A DNA stretch of 64,000 bases from Brevundimonas subvibrioides (GTDB lineage: Bacteria; Pseudomonadota; Alphaproteobacteria; Caulobacterales; Caulobacteraceae), in NCBI RefSeq assembly GCF_027271155.1, contig NZ_CP114542.1:2899001-2963000 (forward strand), read 5' to 3'. Positions 26,348 through 35,763 of the stretch are shown here, one piece after another; within the stretch, counting starts at the first letter, position 1; every line of letters starts with the position of its first letter. The notes below the pieces were generated by a model. It searched no databases. It had not been told where the DNA came from and saw only the letters and a program-made list of their open reading frames with translations. The position numbers and the translations under genes were made by a program.

Positions 26348-28102
26348 ATGCTGACGTCGTCGATCCGCGCCCTGGTCGCTTTCGCCATGATGGCGAGTCT
26401 GACGGCGTGTCAGACCCTGAACGCGGCGGTCAGCCGGCCGGCAGGCGGCGGGAGCCCGGTGACCGTCGCCGAAACGCGGTCCGAACCCGCGCGCGGTCCG
26501 TTCGTCGCGGCGGCCAATCCACTGGCGGTGGAGGCGGGCCTGGCGATCCTGCGGCGCGGCGGGTCGGCGGTCGATGCGGCGGTGGCGATCCAGGCGGTAC
26601 TGGGGCTGGTCGAGCCGCAGTCGTCCGGCCTGGGCGGCGGGTCGTTCATGATGGTCTTCGACGCCGGGACAGGTGAGGTCACGGCCTATGACGGGCGCGA
26701 GACCGCACCGGCGGCGGCGACGCCCGAGCTGTTCTACGAGAACGGAACCCCCCTGCCCTTCATGGACGCGGTGCTGAGCGGCCGGTCGACGGGCGTGCCG
26801 GGCGCGGTCGCCATGCTGGGGCTGGCGCAGAAGGATCACGGCGTTCTGGCCTGGTCGGACCTGTTCGGCGACGCGGAGCGGCTGGCGCGGGACGGGTTCG
26901 TGGTCAGTCCGCGACTGGCCGGCATGATCGCCCTGACCGGCGGACAGGCGCGGACCGAATGGGCCAACGCCTATTTCACCAAACCCGACGGGACACGCTA
27001 TGTCGCGGGCGACACGCTGACGAACCCGGCCTATGCCGAAACGGTCGCAGCCCTGGCGCGCGAGGGGGCCGGGGCGCTGTATTCCGGACCGCGGGCGCAG
27101 GCGATCGTGGATACGGTGCACGCAGGCGCGCGGCCCGGGGCGCTGACCGCCGCCGATCTGGCCGCCTATCGACCCATTGCACGCGAAGCCCTGTGCCGAC
27201 CGTTCCGGGTCTATGTCGTGTGCATCCCGCCGCCGCCGTCCAGCGGCGTCAGCCTGTTGCAGCTGCTGGCCATGGCCGAGACGCCGGGGGCTGCGCGTGA
27301 GCTGGCGCTGGGCGAGACGAGCCCGGAGGCCTGGACGATGTTCGCCCAGCTGCAGCGGCTGATGTACGCAGATCGCGACCGCTACGTCGGCGATCCGGCC
27401 TTCGTCGGGGTTCCGGTGGCGGGGCTGCTGGACCCGGACTATGTCGCCGACCGCGCGGCCCTGGCCCCTGGCCTGACCGGGGCGGCGAGCGCCGGGACGC
27501 CGCCAGGGGGCATCTTCCGGGCCCCCGATGCGACGCAGGAGCCGGCCGGCACCTCGCATTTCGTCGTGGTGGATGCGCGGGGCAATGCCGTATCGATGAC
27601 CACGACCGTGGAGAGCGTGTTCGGCTCGGGCCGGATGGCCAACGGCTATTTCCTGAACAATCAGCTGACGGACTTCTCGTTCACGCCGACGACGCCCGAA
27701 GGCCAGCCGGTGGCCAATGCGGTGGCCGCGGGCAAACGGCCGCGCTCCTCTATGTCTCCGGTCATCATTCTGGACCGGCAAGGCCGGCTGGTCGGGGCCA
27801 TGGGATCGCCGGGCGGGTCGTCGATCCTGGCCTATGTGGCCAAGGGACTTATCGGAACCCTGGTGTGGGACCTGCCGGTCCAGGCCGCGTTCGACCTGCC
27901 CAATCTGGTGGCCAAGGGCCCGGGATTCGGGGCCGATACGTCGCGGTTCGGCCCGACGCTGGAGGCGGGGCTGGCGGCCACTGGCATCGTCCTGGCCCCG
28001 AACACGTCCGAGAACTCGGGCCTGCATGGCGGCATCTGGCGCGGCGATCACTGGGATGGCGGAGCGGACGACCGCCGCGAGGGCGTGGCACGGACGGATT
28101 AG
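26348..28102 (+). CDS. ggt: Gamma-glutamyltransferase (glutathione hydrolase), lipoprotein-type N-terminus
   Basis: A 584-aa N-terminal nucleophile hydrolase precursor that self-cleaves into two subunits. The N-terminus is a signal peptide ending in MASLTAC, a plausible lipobox (L-T-A-C). The large subunit begins FVAAANPLAVEAGLAILRRG, with LVEPQSSGLGGGSFMMVFD. The new N-terminal threonine is T402 in AGTSHFVVVDARGNAVSMTT, followed by SVFGSGRMANGYFLNNQLTD and the GSPGGSSI loop. It acts in the periplasm on glutathione and gamma-glutamyl peptides. Its stop overlaps that of the convergent kinase gene by 4 nt. Confidence 0.93.
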   Translation: MLTSSIRALVAFAMMASLTACQTLNAAVSRPAGGGSPVTVAETRSEPARGPFVAAANPLAVEAGLAILRRGGSAVDAAVAIQAVLGLVEPQSSGLGGGSFMMVFDAGTGEVTAYDGRETAPAAATPELFYENGTPLPFMDAVLSGRSTGVPGAVAMLGLAQKDHGVLAWSDLFGDAERLARDGFVVSPRLAGMIALTGGQARTEWANAYFTKPDGTRYVAGDTLTNPAYAETVAALAREGAGALYSGPRAQAIVDTVHAGARPGALTAADLAAYRPIAREALCRPFRVYVVCIPPPPSSGVSLLQLLAMAETPGAARELALGETSPEAWTMFAQLQRLMYADRDRYVGDPAFVGVPVAGLLDPDYVADRAALAPGLTGAASAGTPPGGIFRAPDATQEPAGTSHFVVVDARGNAVSMTTTVESVFGSGRMANGYFLNNQLTDFSFTPTTPEGQPVANAVAAGKRPRSSMSPVIILDRQGRLVGAMGSPGGSSILAYVAKGLIGTLVWDLPVQAAFDLPNLVAKGPGFGADTSRFGPTLEAGLAATGIVLAPNTSENSGLHGGIWRGDHWDGGADDRREGVARTD

Positions 28103-29598
28103 GCCTGGCCCGGCAGCCTCAGCTCGAACGTCGTGCCGGCGGGACCGGTTTGGACCAGGCGAAGCTCGCCGCCATGGGCCGCGGCCAGTTCGCGCGAGAT
28201 GGTCAGGCCCAGCCCGGTGCCGTCGCCGCCCGCGCCGCTGACGAAGGGCTCGAACAGGCGTTCGGACAGGCGCAGGGGAATGCCGGGACCATCGTCGGTC
28301 ACCCGGATGATACAGCCCTCGCCCCCGGCCCCGGCCTGCGCCTCGACCCGCACCGCGCCCCGGGCCGTGCCCCTGCGACGGCCGACGCGCGTGGCGTCCC
28401 CCTCGATGGACTGACGGGCGTTGCGCATCAGATTGACGAGGATGCGGTGCAACTGATCGCTGTCGGCGTGGACGGTGAAGCGGGGCGGGATGACCTTGAC
28501 CAGTTTGACGCCGGTCGGTTCCAGTCCGGCATCCTCGGCGGCGGCCGTGACGGCAGGGGCCAGGGCGATGCGATCCAGGACAGGCGCGGGCTCCTCGGAC
28601 TTGCCATAGTCCAGCACGTTGCGGGTCAGGGCGGCGGCGCGGCCGAGCGCCCGCTCCAGTCGCGGCAGGGCCTTGGCGACCTGGGGGTCGGCGGAATCCG
28701 CCAGCCTGTCAGACGCGATCTGGGCCGAGGTCAGCATGTTGCGCAGGTCGTGGTTGATCTTGGCCACGGCCTCTCCCAGGGCCACGAGGCGCGACCGGGA
28801 GCGCAGCGACAGGCGGACTTCTTCCTGCATCCGGGCCAGTTCGCGTTCGACCTTGCCGATCTCGTCCTGGCGATCCGAGGGGGGGCCGGCCATGGCGTTG
28901 GGGTCGGCGGCAAAGCTCTCGATCGAGCGTGTCACGCGCCGAAGGGGACGCAGGACCAGATAGGCCAGACCGGCATACAGAAGCCCGCCGGCCACGACCG
29001 AGATCAGCAGCGAGACCAGAAGGCTGTTCAGCAGGAAGGCCTGCAGCTCCTGCTTCAGGGGCTCGGCCGGGGCGACCACGTCGATGAAGTCGCCGGAACG
29101 ATAGCGGGGCGCGGCCCGGACCCGGATGGAGCGGTCGGCGGGGCCGAACAGGGTGCGGATGGGATCCAGCAGACGCGCGCCGCTGTTTTTGCGCCTCAGG
29201 TCGATGAAGTCAGGGGTTCGCGGTAGATTGGGCGCACGCAGCAGCTGGCGCATCACCCCCTGGTCGCTGATGGCCACGGCCGACACACCGCCGATGCGGA
29301 GCAGCTGATCGGCCGTCTGTTCGTCCACGGCGCTGTAAGGCAGGGCCTCGACCCCGACGGAGGCCAGTTCCGCAGCCTGCAGCCGGTCCAGAAGCCACCG
29401 CTCGTGGAAGGAGGCGGCGTTGGGCCCGAGGATGAGCGCCTCTACCACCAGGGTGAACAGGACGGTCAGCAGGAACAGGCGCGACGACAGGCCGTCGGGA
29501 GCCTGGGGGCGCAGGCGTTCGCGCCAGTCCGCAGGCAGGTGGAGCCGGTCGCGCAGGCGATCGCCGAGGCCGGGCGTCTGGACCTCCGGCGACCTCAT
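28099..29598 (-). CDS. Membrane sensor histidine kinase
   Basis: A 499-aa kinase. Transmembrane segments are at about 41-58 and 190-216, enclosing a 130-residue periplasmic sensor region. A HAMP-like linker follows (RPLRRVTRSIESFA). The phospho-acceptor is H283 in AKINHDLRNMLTSAQ, which has D-L-R-N after the histidine rather than the usual E-x-R-T. The ATPase domain has an N box at 389-393 (NLMRN), VTDDGPGIP and GDGTGLGLTISRELAAAHGG. Its ATG overlaps the stop of the TVP38-like gene by 4 nt. No response regulator gene is adjacent, so its partner is unknown. Confidence 0.9.
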   Translation of the reverse strand: MRSPEVQTPGLGDRLRDRLHLPADWRERLRPQAPDGLSSRLFLLTVLFTLVVEALILGPNAASFHERWLLDRLQAAELASVGVEALPYSAVDEQTADQLLRIGGVSAVAISDQGVMRQLLRAPNLPRTPDFIDLRRKNSGARLLDPIRTLFGPADRSIRVRAAPRYRSGDFIDVVAPAEPLKQELQAFLLNSLLVSLLISVVAGGLLYAGLAYLVLRPLRRVTRSIESFAADPNAMAGPPSDRQDEIGKVERELARMQEEVRLSLRSRSRLVALGEAVAKINHDLRNMLTSAQIASDRLADSADPQVAKALPRLERALGRAAALTRNVLDYGKSEEPAPVLDRIALAPAVTAAAEDAGLEPTGVKLVKVIPPRFTVHADSDQLHRILVNLMRNARQSIEGDATRVGRRRGTARGAVRVEAQAGAGGEGCIIRVTDDGPGIPLRLSERLFEPFVSGAGGDGTGLGLTISRELAAAHGGELRLVQTGPAGTTFELRLPGQA

Positions 29599-30320
29599 GG
29601 CGTGGCGGCCCCCGGCAGATGGCGCTGGATTGCCTTCAGGACCAGCGGCAGAACGACGGCCAGAACGAACACGCCCGCCATCGGGGCCCAGAACTGGCCG
29701 AACAGGGCCTGGAAGTCGGGATCGGGGTTGGTGGCCAGAAGCGTGCTCAATCGCGAGCCGATCCAGCAGTAGATGATGTGGGCGGGCAGCAGACCGATCA
29801 CCGTCGCGATCGTATAGGGCACCAGCCGCACGGACATGATCCCGGCGGCGACATTGATCATGTGGAAGGGCACGACGACGGCCAGACGCGACGCGAGCAC
29901 ATACCAGAAGGTGTCCCGGTCGATGGCGGCGCAGACCGTCTTCAGCATCCCCTGGTCGCGCTCGGCCTTCCTGCGCAGGTCGGTGCCCAGGGCCGAACGG
30001 GCGACCGCATAGACGATCAGGGCGCCGACGGTGGCCGCGATGGAGGTCGAGACCCCGCCGACCCAGGGGCCGAACAGATAGCCCGCCGTGATGGTGACGA
30101 AGAAGACGCCGGGAACCACGCTGGCGGTCAGGATCGCGAACACGGCCATCAGGGCCAGCAGGGCGAGGATGTAGTGCTCTGCGGCGTAGCCCCTCAGCTC
30201 CAGCCCATGATCCCGCAGGGTGTCCAGCGACAGGTAGCGGTTCCAGCCCATGGCGAAGATCAGGGCGATGACGCCACCCAGGACCACGAGGGGCAGATAT
30301 TTCTTGATGCGATCCATCAT
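29595..30320 (-). CDS. TVP38/TMEM64 (DedA-like) family membrane protein
   Basis: A 241-aa integral membrane protein with five to six hydrophobic segments. The family core is present: FVTITAGYLFGPWVGGVSTS with the phenylalanine/glycine turn, IVYAVARSALG, and the second re-entrant motif FWYVLASRLAVVVPFHMINV followed by AAGIMSVRLVPYTIATVIG. Family members are thought to move lipids or small solutes; the function here is unknown. Tandem ATGs make the first codon uncertain by one residue. It is coupled to the sensor kinase that follows. Confidence 0.88.
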   Translation of the reverse strand: MMDRIKKYLPLVVLGGVIALIFAMGWNRYLSLDTLRDHGLELRGYAAEHYILALLALMAVFAILTASVVPGVFFVTITAGYLFGPWVGGVSTSIAATVGALIVYAVARSALGTDLRRKAERDQGMLKTVCAAIDRDTFWYVLASRLAVVVPFHMINVAAGIMSVRLVPYTIATVIGLLPAHIIYCWIGSRLSTLLATNPDPDFQALFGQFWAPMAGVFVLAVVLPLVLKAIQRHLPGAATP

Positions 30321-30360
30321 GCCTCAACGCTCCAGCGGCGTCCGGGACCCCTTCCCGGCG

Positions 30361-30388
30361 TTGACAGCCGAAGCCTGCCCCCTTATAC
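30361..30388 (+). promoter_or_regulatory. Sigma70-type promoter of rpmH
   Basis: TTGACA (30361-30366), 16-nt spacer, TTATAC (30383-30388), 65 nt before the rpmH start. This is the closest match to the housekeeping consensus in the window, as expected for a ribosomal protein gene. Confidence 0.75.
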
Positions 30389-30452
30389 GCCCGCCCTTCC
30401 TGCGAAGGACGCCCTTGTCCTTGCGCGCCACTCATAACCCCTGGAGCCGACC

Positions 30453-30587
30453 GTGAAGCGGACCTATCAGCCGTCGCGACTCGTGCGCAAGCGCCGTCAC
30501 GGCTTCCGTTCGCGGATGGCCACCAAGAACGGACAGAAGATCGTTGCGCGCCGCCGCGCAAAGGGTCGCAAGAAGCTGACCGCCTAG
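30453..30587 (+). CDS. rpmH: Large ribosomal subunit protein bL34
   Basis: A 44-aa basic protein starting with GTG ([20 protein letters not shown]) and ending KKLTA, the complete L34 sequence with the RMATKNGQ and RRRAKGR core. GGAG lies upstream at good distance. It precedes rnpA and yidC as in most bacteria, but an inserted palindromic repeat separates it from rnpA by 186 nt. Confidence 0.98.
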   Translation: MKRTYQPSRLVRKRRHGFRSRMATKNGQKIVARRRAKGRKKLTA

Positions 30588-30599
30588 GCCGGAAGCTTG

Positions 30600-30749
30600 C
30601 CCTCTCCCTGCGGGAGAGGGCTTGAGGCTCGCAGAGCGCAGCGATGCGCCAGCCGAAAGGGTGAGGGGTGTTGCCCTCGCCGGTTGGCACTGTAACCCCT
30701 CACCCTTTCGCGCAGGAACGACGGCGTCGCCGTCGTGCGCTCAAGCCCT
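30600..30749. repeat. Nested palindromic repeat element between rpmH and rnpA
   Basis: Three inverted repeats are combined. CCCTCTCCC/GGGAGAGGG at 30600-30620 may serve as the rpmH terminator. An outer pair AGGGCTTGAG (30617-30626) matches CTCAAGCCCT (30740-30749). A perfect 15-bp pair GAAAGGGTGAGGGGT (30655-30669) matches ACCCCTCACCCTTTC (30695-30709). Related short palindromes occur at 48228, 52682 and 33688. In the transcript it would fold into a long hairpin just before the rnpA ribosome site. Confidence 0.85.
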
Positions 30750-30773
30750 CTTCCTCAGGGCCAGGGTGGCAGG

Positions 30774-31190
30774 ATGGAAAATCGACCCAAAATCCAGCGT
30801 CTGACCCGACGGCCCCAGTTTCTGGCGGCCGCGAAAGGCGTTTCGCTGGCGCGCGGCGCGGTGGTCGTGCAGCGGCTGGAGCGGAACGACGCCAATCCGG
30901 CGATCGGCCTGGGCTTCACCGCCACGCGAAAGGTCGGCGGCGCGGTCGACAGAAACCGCTGCAAGCGGCGGCTGAGAGAGGCCGCGCGGACCATGGTTCC
31001 CCTCCATGGCCTGCCCGGCAGCGACTATGTGCTGATCGCGCGCCAGGGCACGGCCGACCGCCCCTGGGACCGTTTACTTGACGACGTGAAATCGGCGCTT
31101 ACAAGGCTGGCGACCACCCCCGGCCCCGGCCGGTCCGGCAAGGCCGACGACGGCCCGACGACCCCCGATACGCCCCCTCAGGACCCCTGA
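30774..31190 (+). CDS. rnpA: Ribonuclease P protein component
   Basis: A 138-aa RNase P protein that, with the M1 RNA, trims 5' ends of tRNA precursors. The start region [17 protein letters not shown] and the RNA-binding core [20 protein letters not shown] followed by RRLREAAR are diagnostic. The last 25 residues are an unusual proline/glycine-rich tail. The start at 30774 is favoured over an upstream in-frame ATG that lies inside the repeat element. Five nucleotides separate it from yidC. Confidence 0.96.
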   Translation: MENRPKIQRLTRRPQFLAAAKGVSLARGAVVVQRLERNDANPAIGLGFTATRKVGGAVDRNRCKRRLREAARTMVPLHGLPGSDYVLIARQGTADRPWDRLLDDVKSALTRLATTPGPGRSGKADDGPTTPDTPPQDP

Positions 31191-31195
31191 TCCGC

Positions 31196-33040
31196 ATGAA
31201 GAACGAAAACACGCGCAACATGGTGATCTTCGCCGTGTGCACGGCGGTCATCCTGATCCTGTACCAGGTGTTCTACATGGGCCCCGTGGCCGCCCAGCGG
31301 AAAGCCATGCAGGAAGCCGCCGCTGCCGAGGCGCAGGAGCAGACGGCGGCCGCCGCGGGCACGCCGACGGCGGGCATCCCGACGTCCACGGGCGCGACCG
31401 GACCGGTCACCTTCGTCACCGACCGCACCAAGGCCCTCGGCAATGTCGCGCGCATCCCGGTGTCGACCCCGACGCTGCAGGGCTCGCTGTCGCTGCAGGG
31501 CGGGCGGATCGACGACCTGTTCCTGAAGAACTATCGGCAGACCATCGATCCGACGTCTCCGTACGAGGAGCTGTTCCGCCCGCAGGGCATGGAGCACGCC
31601 TATTTCGCCCAGTTCGGCTGGACCGGACCCAATGTCCCGGGCGGGGTTCCCGGGGCCAATACGGTCTGGCGGCTGACCGCCGGATCGACCCTGACCCCGA
31701 CGACCCCCGTCACCCTGACATGGGACAACGGCCAGGGCCTGCGCTTCACGCGCGTGCTGTCGGTCGACGCCCGCTACATGTTCACGGTGACCGACACGGT
31801 CGCCAACCTGGGCACCGCCCCGATCACCATCGCCCCCTATGGCCGCGTCGAGCGCCAGGGCGTGCCGCCGGCGCTGGGCAAGACCCAGATCCTGCACGAG
31901 GGCGGCATCGGCACCTTCTCCAAGGGCGACGGCTTTGCGACCACCCAGCTGAAGTACGGCGACTGGGCCAAGAAACCGCGCCAGGAATTCGACTCCACCG
32001 GCGGCTGGCTGGGCATCACCGACAAATACTGGATGGCAGCGCTGATCCCGCCGCAGGACGAGGCGATCCAGGCCGAGTTCCGCGTCACCGACGCCGCCAC
32101 CTACGATATCCACGAGGCCAGGATGCTGGGGGCCGCGCGCACGATCCAGCCGGGCCGTCAGGTGACCGAGGTCCAGCACCTGTTCGCGGGTGCCAAGCGC
32201 AACGAAATCCTGTCGGGATACGAGAAGCAGTACGATCTGCCGCGCTTCATCTATGCGATCGACTGGGGCTTCCTGTTCTTCCTGACGCGACCGATCTTCC
32301 TGCTGGTCGAGTTCTTCTATGGCGTCGTCGGCAACTTCGGCGTGGCCATCCTGCTGCTGACCCTGACCATCAAGCTGATCATGTTCCCGCTGGCCAACAA
32401 GAGCTACGAGAGCCTGTCCAAGATGCGGAAACTCCAGCCGCTGATGGAGAAGATCAAGGAGCAGCACAAGGACGACCCCCAGGCCCAGCAGAAGGCCACG
32501 ATGGAGCTGTACCAGAAGGAGAAGATCAATCCGCTGGCGGGCTGCCTGCCCATCCTGGTCCAGATCCCGGTCTTCTATGCCCTGTACAAGGTGCTCTACG
32601 TCACGATCGAGATGCGGCACGCGCCCTTCTTCGGCTGGATCCGCGACCTGTCGGCACCCGATCCGACCAACATCTGGAACCTGTTCGGCCTGATCCCCTG
32701 GGATCCGTCGACCGCCCCCCTGATCAACGGCCTGATCTCGCATCACGCCGGCGGTGGCTTCACCCTGGCCCTGAGCGTGCTGGCCATCCTGTACGGCCTC
32801 ACCATGTGGCTGCAGCAGGCCATGAACCCCCCTGCAACCGATCCGGTCCAGCGCCAGATCTTCATGTTCATGCCGCTGATCTTCACCTTCATCATGGCGA
32901 ATTTCCCGGCCGGGCTGCTGGTCTACTGGGCGTGGAACAATATCCTGTCGATCGGCCAGCAGTATTTCATCATGCACCGCTTCGGGGCCGAGAACCCGAT
33001 CGACGACTTCATCGGCAAGCTGAAGAAGGCTCCGGCTTGA
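31196..33040 (+). CDS. yidC: Membrane protein insertase YidC
   Basis: A 614-aa inner membrane insertase. TM1 is at residues 8-28, followed by an alanine-rich linker and a large periplasmic beta-sandwich (about 70-350). The conserved C-terminal five-helix core begins near [20 protein letters not shown] and includes [20 protein letters not shown] and [20 protein letters not shown]. The coiled cytoplasmic loop [20 protein letters not shown] is intact. It inserts membrane proteins with SecYEG or alone. No yidD is found between rnpA and yidC. It overlaps engB by 4 nt. Confidence 0.98.
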   Translation: MKNENTRNMVIFAVCTAVILILYQVFYMGPVAAQRKAMQEAAAAEAQEQTAAAAGTPTAGIPTSTGATGPVTFVTDRTKALGNVARIPVSTPTLQGSLSLQGGRIDDLFLKNYRQTIDPTSPYEELFRPQGMEHAYFAQFGWTGPNVPGGVPGANTVWRLTAGSTLTPTTPVTLTWDNGQGLRFTRVLSVDARYMFTVTDTVANLGTAPITIAPYGRVERQGVPPALGKTQILHEGGIGTFSKGDGFATTQLKYGDWAKKPRQEFDSTGGWLGITDKYWMAALIPPQDEAIQAEFRVTDAATYDIHEARMLGAARTIQPGRQVTEVQHLFAGAKRNEILSGYEKQYDLPRFIYAIDWGFLFFLTRPIFLLVEFFYGVVGNFGVAILLLTLTIKLIMFPLANKSYESLSKMRKLQPLMEKIKEQHKDDPQAQQKATMELYQKEKINPLAGCLPILVQIPVFYALYKVLYVTIEMRHAPFFGWIRDLSAPDPTNIWNLFGLIPWDPSTAPLINGLISHHAGGGFTLALSVLAILYGLTMWLQQAMNPPATDPVQRQIFMFMPLIFTFIMANFPAGLLVYWAWNNILSIGQQYFIMHRFGAENPIDDFIGKLKKAPA

Positions 33041-33678
33041 CCGACTACACCGACGAGGACATTGAGGCCGCGCGCGTGCTGTTCGCGCGGCCCGCGACCT
33101 TCGTCATGGGGGCGGCAAAGATCGAGCAACTGCCCGAGCCGGACCTGCCCGAGATCGCCTTCGCGGGTCGTTCCAACGTCGGCAAGTCCAGCCTGATCAA
33201 CGGGCTGGTGGGCATGCACAAACTGGCGCGGGCCTCGAACGAACCGGGCCGCACACGCGAGGTCAACTTCTTCGACCTCGACGGCAGGCTGCGGCTGGTC
33301 GATCTGCCCGGCTATGGCTGGGCCAAGGCGTCGAAGTCGACGGTGCGCCAATTCCAGAACCTGGGACGGGACTATCTGCGCGGGCGCGTCACGCTGAAGC
33401 GGGTCTATCTGCTGATCGACGCGCGCCACGGGCTGAAGTCGGTCGACACCGAGGCCCTGGACGCCCTCGACCTGGCCGCCGTCAGCTATCAGATCGTCCT
33501 GACCAAGGCCGACAAGATCAAGGCCCATGAGCGCGATACGGTGCAGGCGGCGACGCTGAAGGCCATCTCCAAACGCCCCGCCGCCTTCCCCGCCGTCGCC
33601 GTGACCTCGGCCGAAAAGGGGCTGGGTCTGCCCGAGCTGCGCGCCGAGATCATGCGCACGACGGGCGCGGAGATTTAG
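33037..33678 (+). CDS. engB: Ribosome biogenesis GTP-binding protein EngB/YihA
   Basis: A 213-aa TrmE-Era-like GTPase needed for 50S subunit assembly. G1 is [17 protein letters not shown]2 lies in [12 protein letters not shown]3 is [14 protein letters not shown]4 is VLTKADKI and G5 is [11 protein letters not shown]. The start is taken as TTG at 33037, giving a TTGA overlap with the yidC stop and AAGAAGG upstream. No ATG fits before the conserved region. The order rnpA-yidC-engB is typical of alphaproteobacteria. Confidence 0.95.
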   Translation: MTDYTDEDIEAARVLFARPATFVMGAAKIEQLPEPDLPEIAFAGRSNVGKSSLINGLVGMHKLARASNEPGRTREVNFFDLDGRLRLVDLPGYGWAKASKSTVRQFQNLGRDYLRGRVTLKRVYLLIDARHGLKSVDTEALDALDLAAVSYQIVLTKADKIKAHERDTVQAATLKAISKRPAAFPAVAVTSAEKGLGLPELRAEIMRTTGAEI

Positions 33679-33687
33679 CACGGTCCG

Positions 33688-33829
33688 CCTCCCTCCCCCT
33701 CGGAGGGAGGGTCGTCGATGCGGAGCATTGGCGGGTTGGGAAGGACAAGGCAAAACATCGTGCGGCCTTGCCCTGCCGCCCCCACCCGGTCTCCGCTGCG
33801 CTCCGACCGCCCTCCCCGGCCGGGGAGGG
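33688..33829. repeat. Palindromic repeat element after engB
   Basis: The gap between engB and cobT holds CCTCCCTCC (33688-33696) with GGAGGGAGG (33702-33710), and a perfect 20-bp palindrome CCCTCCCCGGCCGGGGAGGG (33810-33829). The intervening C-rich sequence has no ORF. It looks like a bacterial interspersed mosaic element; the first hairpin could end the engB transcript. Confidence 0.75.
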
Positions 33830-33876
33830 AGAATGTCGCGCTGGCCTCGCCGCCGCCGAGCTACTAGTTACGTGCC

Positions 33877-35763
33877 ATGCCCCCCGCCGATACCCCTGCC
33901 GAGGTCTTCAAGCGCGTGCTGGCCCATGCGGCGCGGGCCCTGGCCGAGCAGTCGGAGCTGGAGGTGGTGTTCGGATCGGACGGACCGCGCCTGATCGGCG
34001 GCGTCCTGACCCTGCCCCATCCGCCGCGCAATCCGACGGACGGCGATACCGCCAATGTCCGGGGTCAGGCCGACCGGCTTGCGCTTCGACTGGCCAACCA
34101 CGATCCGGCGGTCCACGCCACCCTGCGCCCGCTCGACAGCCGCGCCGCCGAGGTGTTCGAGGCGGTCGAGCAGGCACGGATCGAGGCCCATGGCTCGGCG
34201 TCGCTGGCGGGCGTCCGCTCCAATATGAACGCAGCCCTGCTGACCCGGCTGGAGAAGATGGGCGCCTTGCGGGTCATCGAGCCCGCCCGCGTGCCGGTCG
34301 CCGAAGCCGTCGCCCTGTTGCTGCGGGAGCGGGTGACCGGCCAACGCAGCCCGGACGGAGCGGGCGCCATGCTGGACCTGGTCCGGACCGATATCGAGGC
34401 CAGGGCGGGCGCCGCGCTGGACCGGCTGGCGCTGGCGGCGGGCGATCAGGCCGCGTTCGGGGCCGCGCTGAAGGACGTGCTGCGCGACCTCGATCTGGAT
34501 CCTGGCGACGGGCGGGGCGACGAGGCCAACGACGAGCCGGGCGAGGACGAACCCCCGCCGCAGCAGCCCGACCCGTCCGAGGATCAGGACGACGAGGAGG
34601 ACGAGAGCGGCGGCGAAGGCGGCCAGTCGATGGACGGATCGTCCGAAGACCCCACCTCCGAACAGGATCGCGATGCCCGCCCCGACGGTTCGCCTGCGGA
34701 GCGCGACGGCGACGCCGCCGACGACGGCCCCGACGTGGCCGAAGGGGCCCTGCCGAACCGGCAGGACAATGCCGACGACGGCCGGGCGATCGACGCCTAC
34801 CGCGTCTTCACCACTGCCTATGACGAGGTCATCGACGCCGCCGACCTGTGCGATCCGATGGAGCTGGAGCGCCTGCGGAGCTTGCTCGACCAGCAGCTGA
34901 CCATTCTGTCCAGCGTCGTCGCCCGCCTGGCCAACAAGCTGCAGCGGCGGCTGATGGCGCAGCAGAACCGGTCGTGGGCGTTCGACCTGGAGGAGGGCGT
35001 GCTGGACACCGCCCGCCTGACCCGGATCATCACCGACCCGACCAGCCCGCTCACGTTCAAGATGGAAAGTGAAAGCCCTTTCCGGGACACCGTCGTGACG
35101 CTTTTGCTCGACAACTCGGGCTCGATGCGCGGGCGGCCGATCATGGTGGCGGCGGTGTGCGCCGACATCCTGGCGCGGACGCTGGAACGGTGCGGGGTCA
35201 AGGTCGAGATCCTGGGCTTCACCACCCGGGCCTGGAAAGGCGGACAGGCGCGCGAGGCCTGGATCACCGCCGGCAAGCCGCCGATGCCCGGCCGCCTGAA
35301 CGACCTGCGCCACATCATCTACAAGGCGGCCGATGCGCCCTGGCGGCGGGCCAAGAAGAACCTTGGCCTGATGATGCGCGAAGGGTTGCTGAAAGAAAAC
35401 ATCGATGGCGAGGCCCTGACCTGGGCGCACGACCGGCTGAAGGCCCGGCCCGAGGCGCGCCAGATCCTGATGGTCATCTCCGACGGCTCGCCGGTCGACG
35501 ATTCCACCCAGTCGGCCAATGCCGCCCTGTATCTGGACAAGCATCTGCGGGCCGTGATCGAGCGGATCGAGACCCAGAGCCCGGTCGAGCTGATCGCCAT
35601 CGGCATCGGCCACGACGTCACCCGCTGGTACCGCCGCGCCGTGACCATCGTCGACGTCGAGCAGCTGGGCGGGGTCATGATCGAGAAGCTGGCCGAACTG
35701 TTCGAGGTCGCACCCAGGGACACCGGCAAGGGCGGCAGTCGGCGGATGAGGCGGGCAGCATGA
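33877..35763 (+). CDS. cobT: Cobaltochelatase CobT subunit-like VWA protein
   Basis: A 628-aa protein with the CobT layout: a helical N-terminal domain ([20 protein letters not shown]), a highly acidic stretch rich in D/E/P/G at about 210-300, and a C-terminal von Willebrand A domain with an intact MIDAS motif ([17 protein letters not shown]). It ends in [20 protein letters not shown] and [14 protein letters not shown]. CobT works with the AAA+ CobS to drive cobalt insertion by CobN in aerobic B12 synthesis. Neither cobS nor cobN is in the window, and CobST-like pairs also exist without B12 genes, so the role is not certain. Confidence 0.87.
   Translation: MPPADTPAEVFKRVLAHAARALAEQSELEVVFGSDGPRLIGGVLTLPHPPRNPTDGDTANVRGQADRLALRLANHDPAVHATLRPLDSRAAEVFEAVEQARIEAHGSASLAGVRSNMNAALLTRLEKMGALRVIEPARVPVAEAVALLLRERVTGQRSPDGAGAMLDLVRTDIEARAGAALDRLALAAGDQAAFGAALKDVLRDLDLDPGDGRGDEANDEPGEDEPPPQQPDPSEDQDDEEDESGGEGGQSMDGSSEDPTSEQDRDARPDGSPAERDGDAADDGPDVAEGALPNRQDNADDGRAIDAYRVFTTAYDEVIDAADLCDPMELERLRSLLDQQLTILSSVVARLANKLQRRLMAQQNRSWAFDLEEGVLDTARLTRIITDPTSPLTFKMESESPFRDTVVTLLLDNSGSMRGRPIMVAAVCADILARTLERCGVKVEILGFTTRAWKGGQAREAWITAGKPPMPGRLNDLRHIIYKAADAPWRRAKKNLGLMMREGLLKENIDGEALTWAHDRLKARPEARQILMVISDGSPVDDSTQSANAALYLDKHLRAVIERIETQSPVELIAIGIGHDVTRWYRRAVTIVDVEQLGGVMIEKLAELFEVAPRDTGKGGSRRMRRAA

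Noticed and set aside
28099..30690. Single 863-codon minus ORF across the TVP38-like gene and the kinase
   Set aside because: The upstream 360 codons are a shadow of the TVP38-like gene and the rpmH region; the kinase starts at 29598 with an ATGA overlap.
31237..33678. 813-codon plus ORF spanning yidC and engB
   Set aside because: Only its last 213 codons are real (engB); the first part is a frame shadow of yidC, not a fusion protein.
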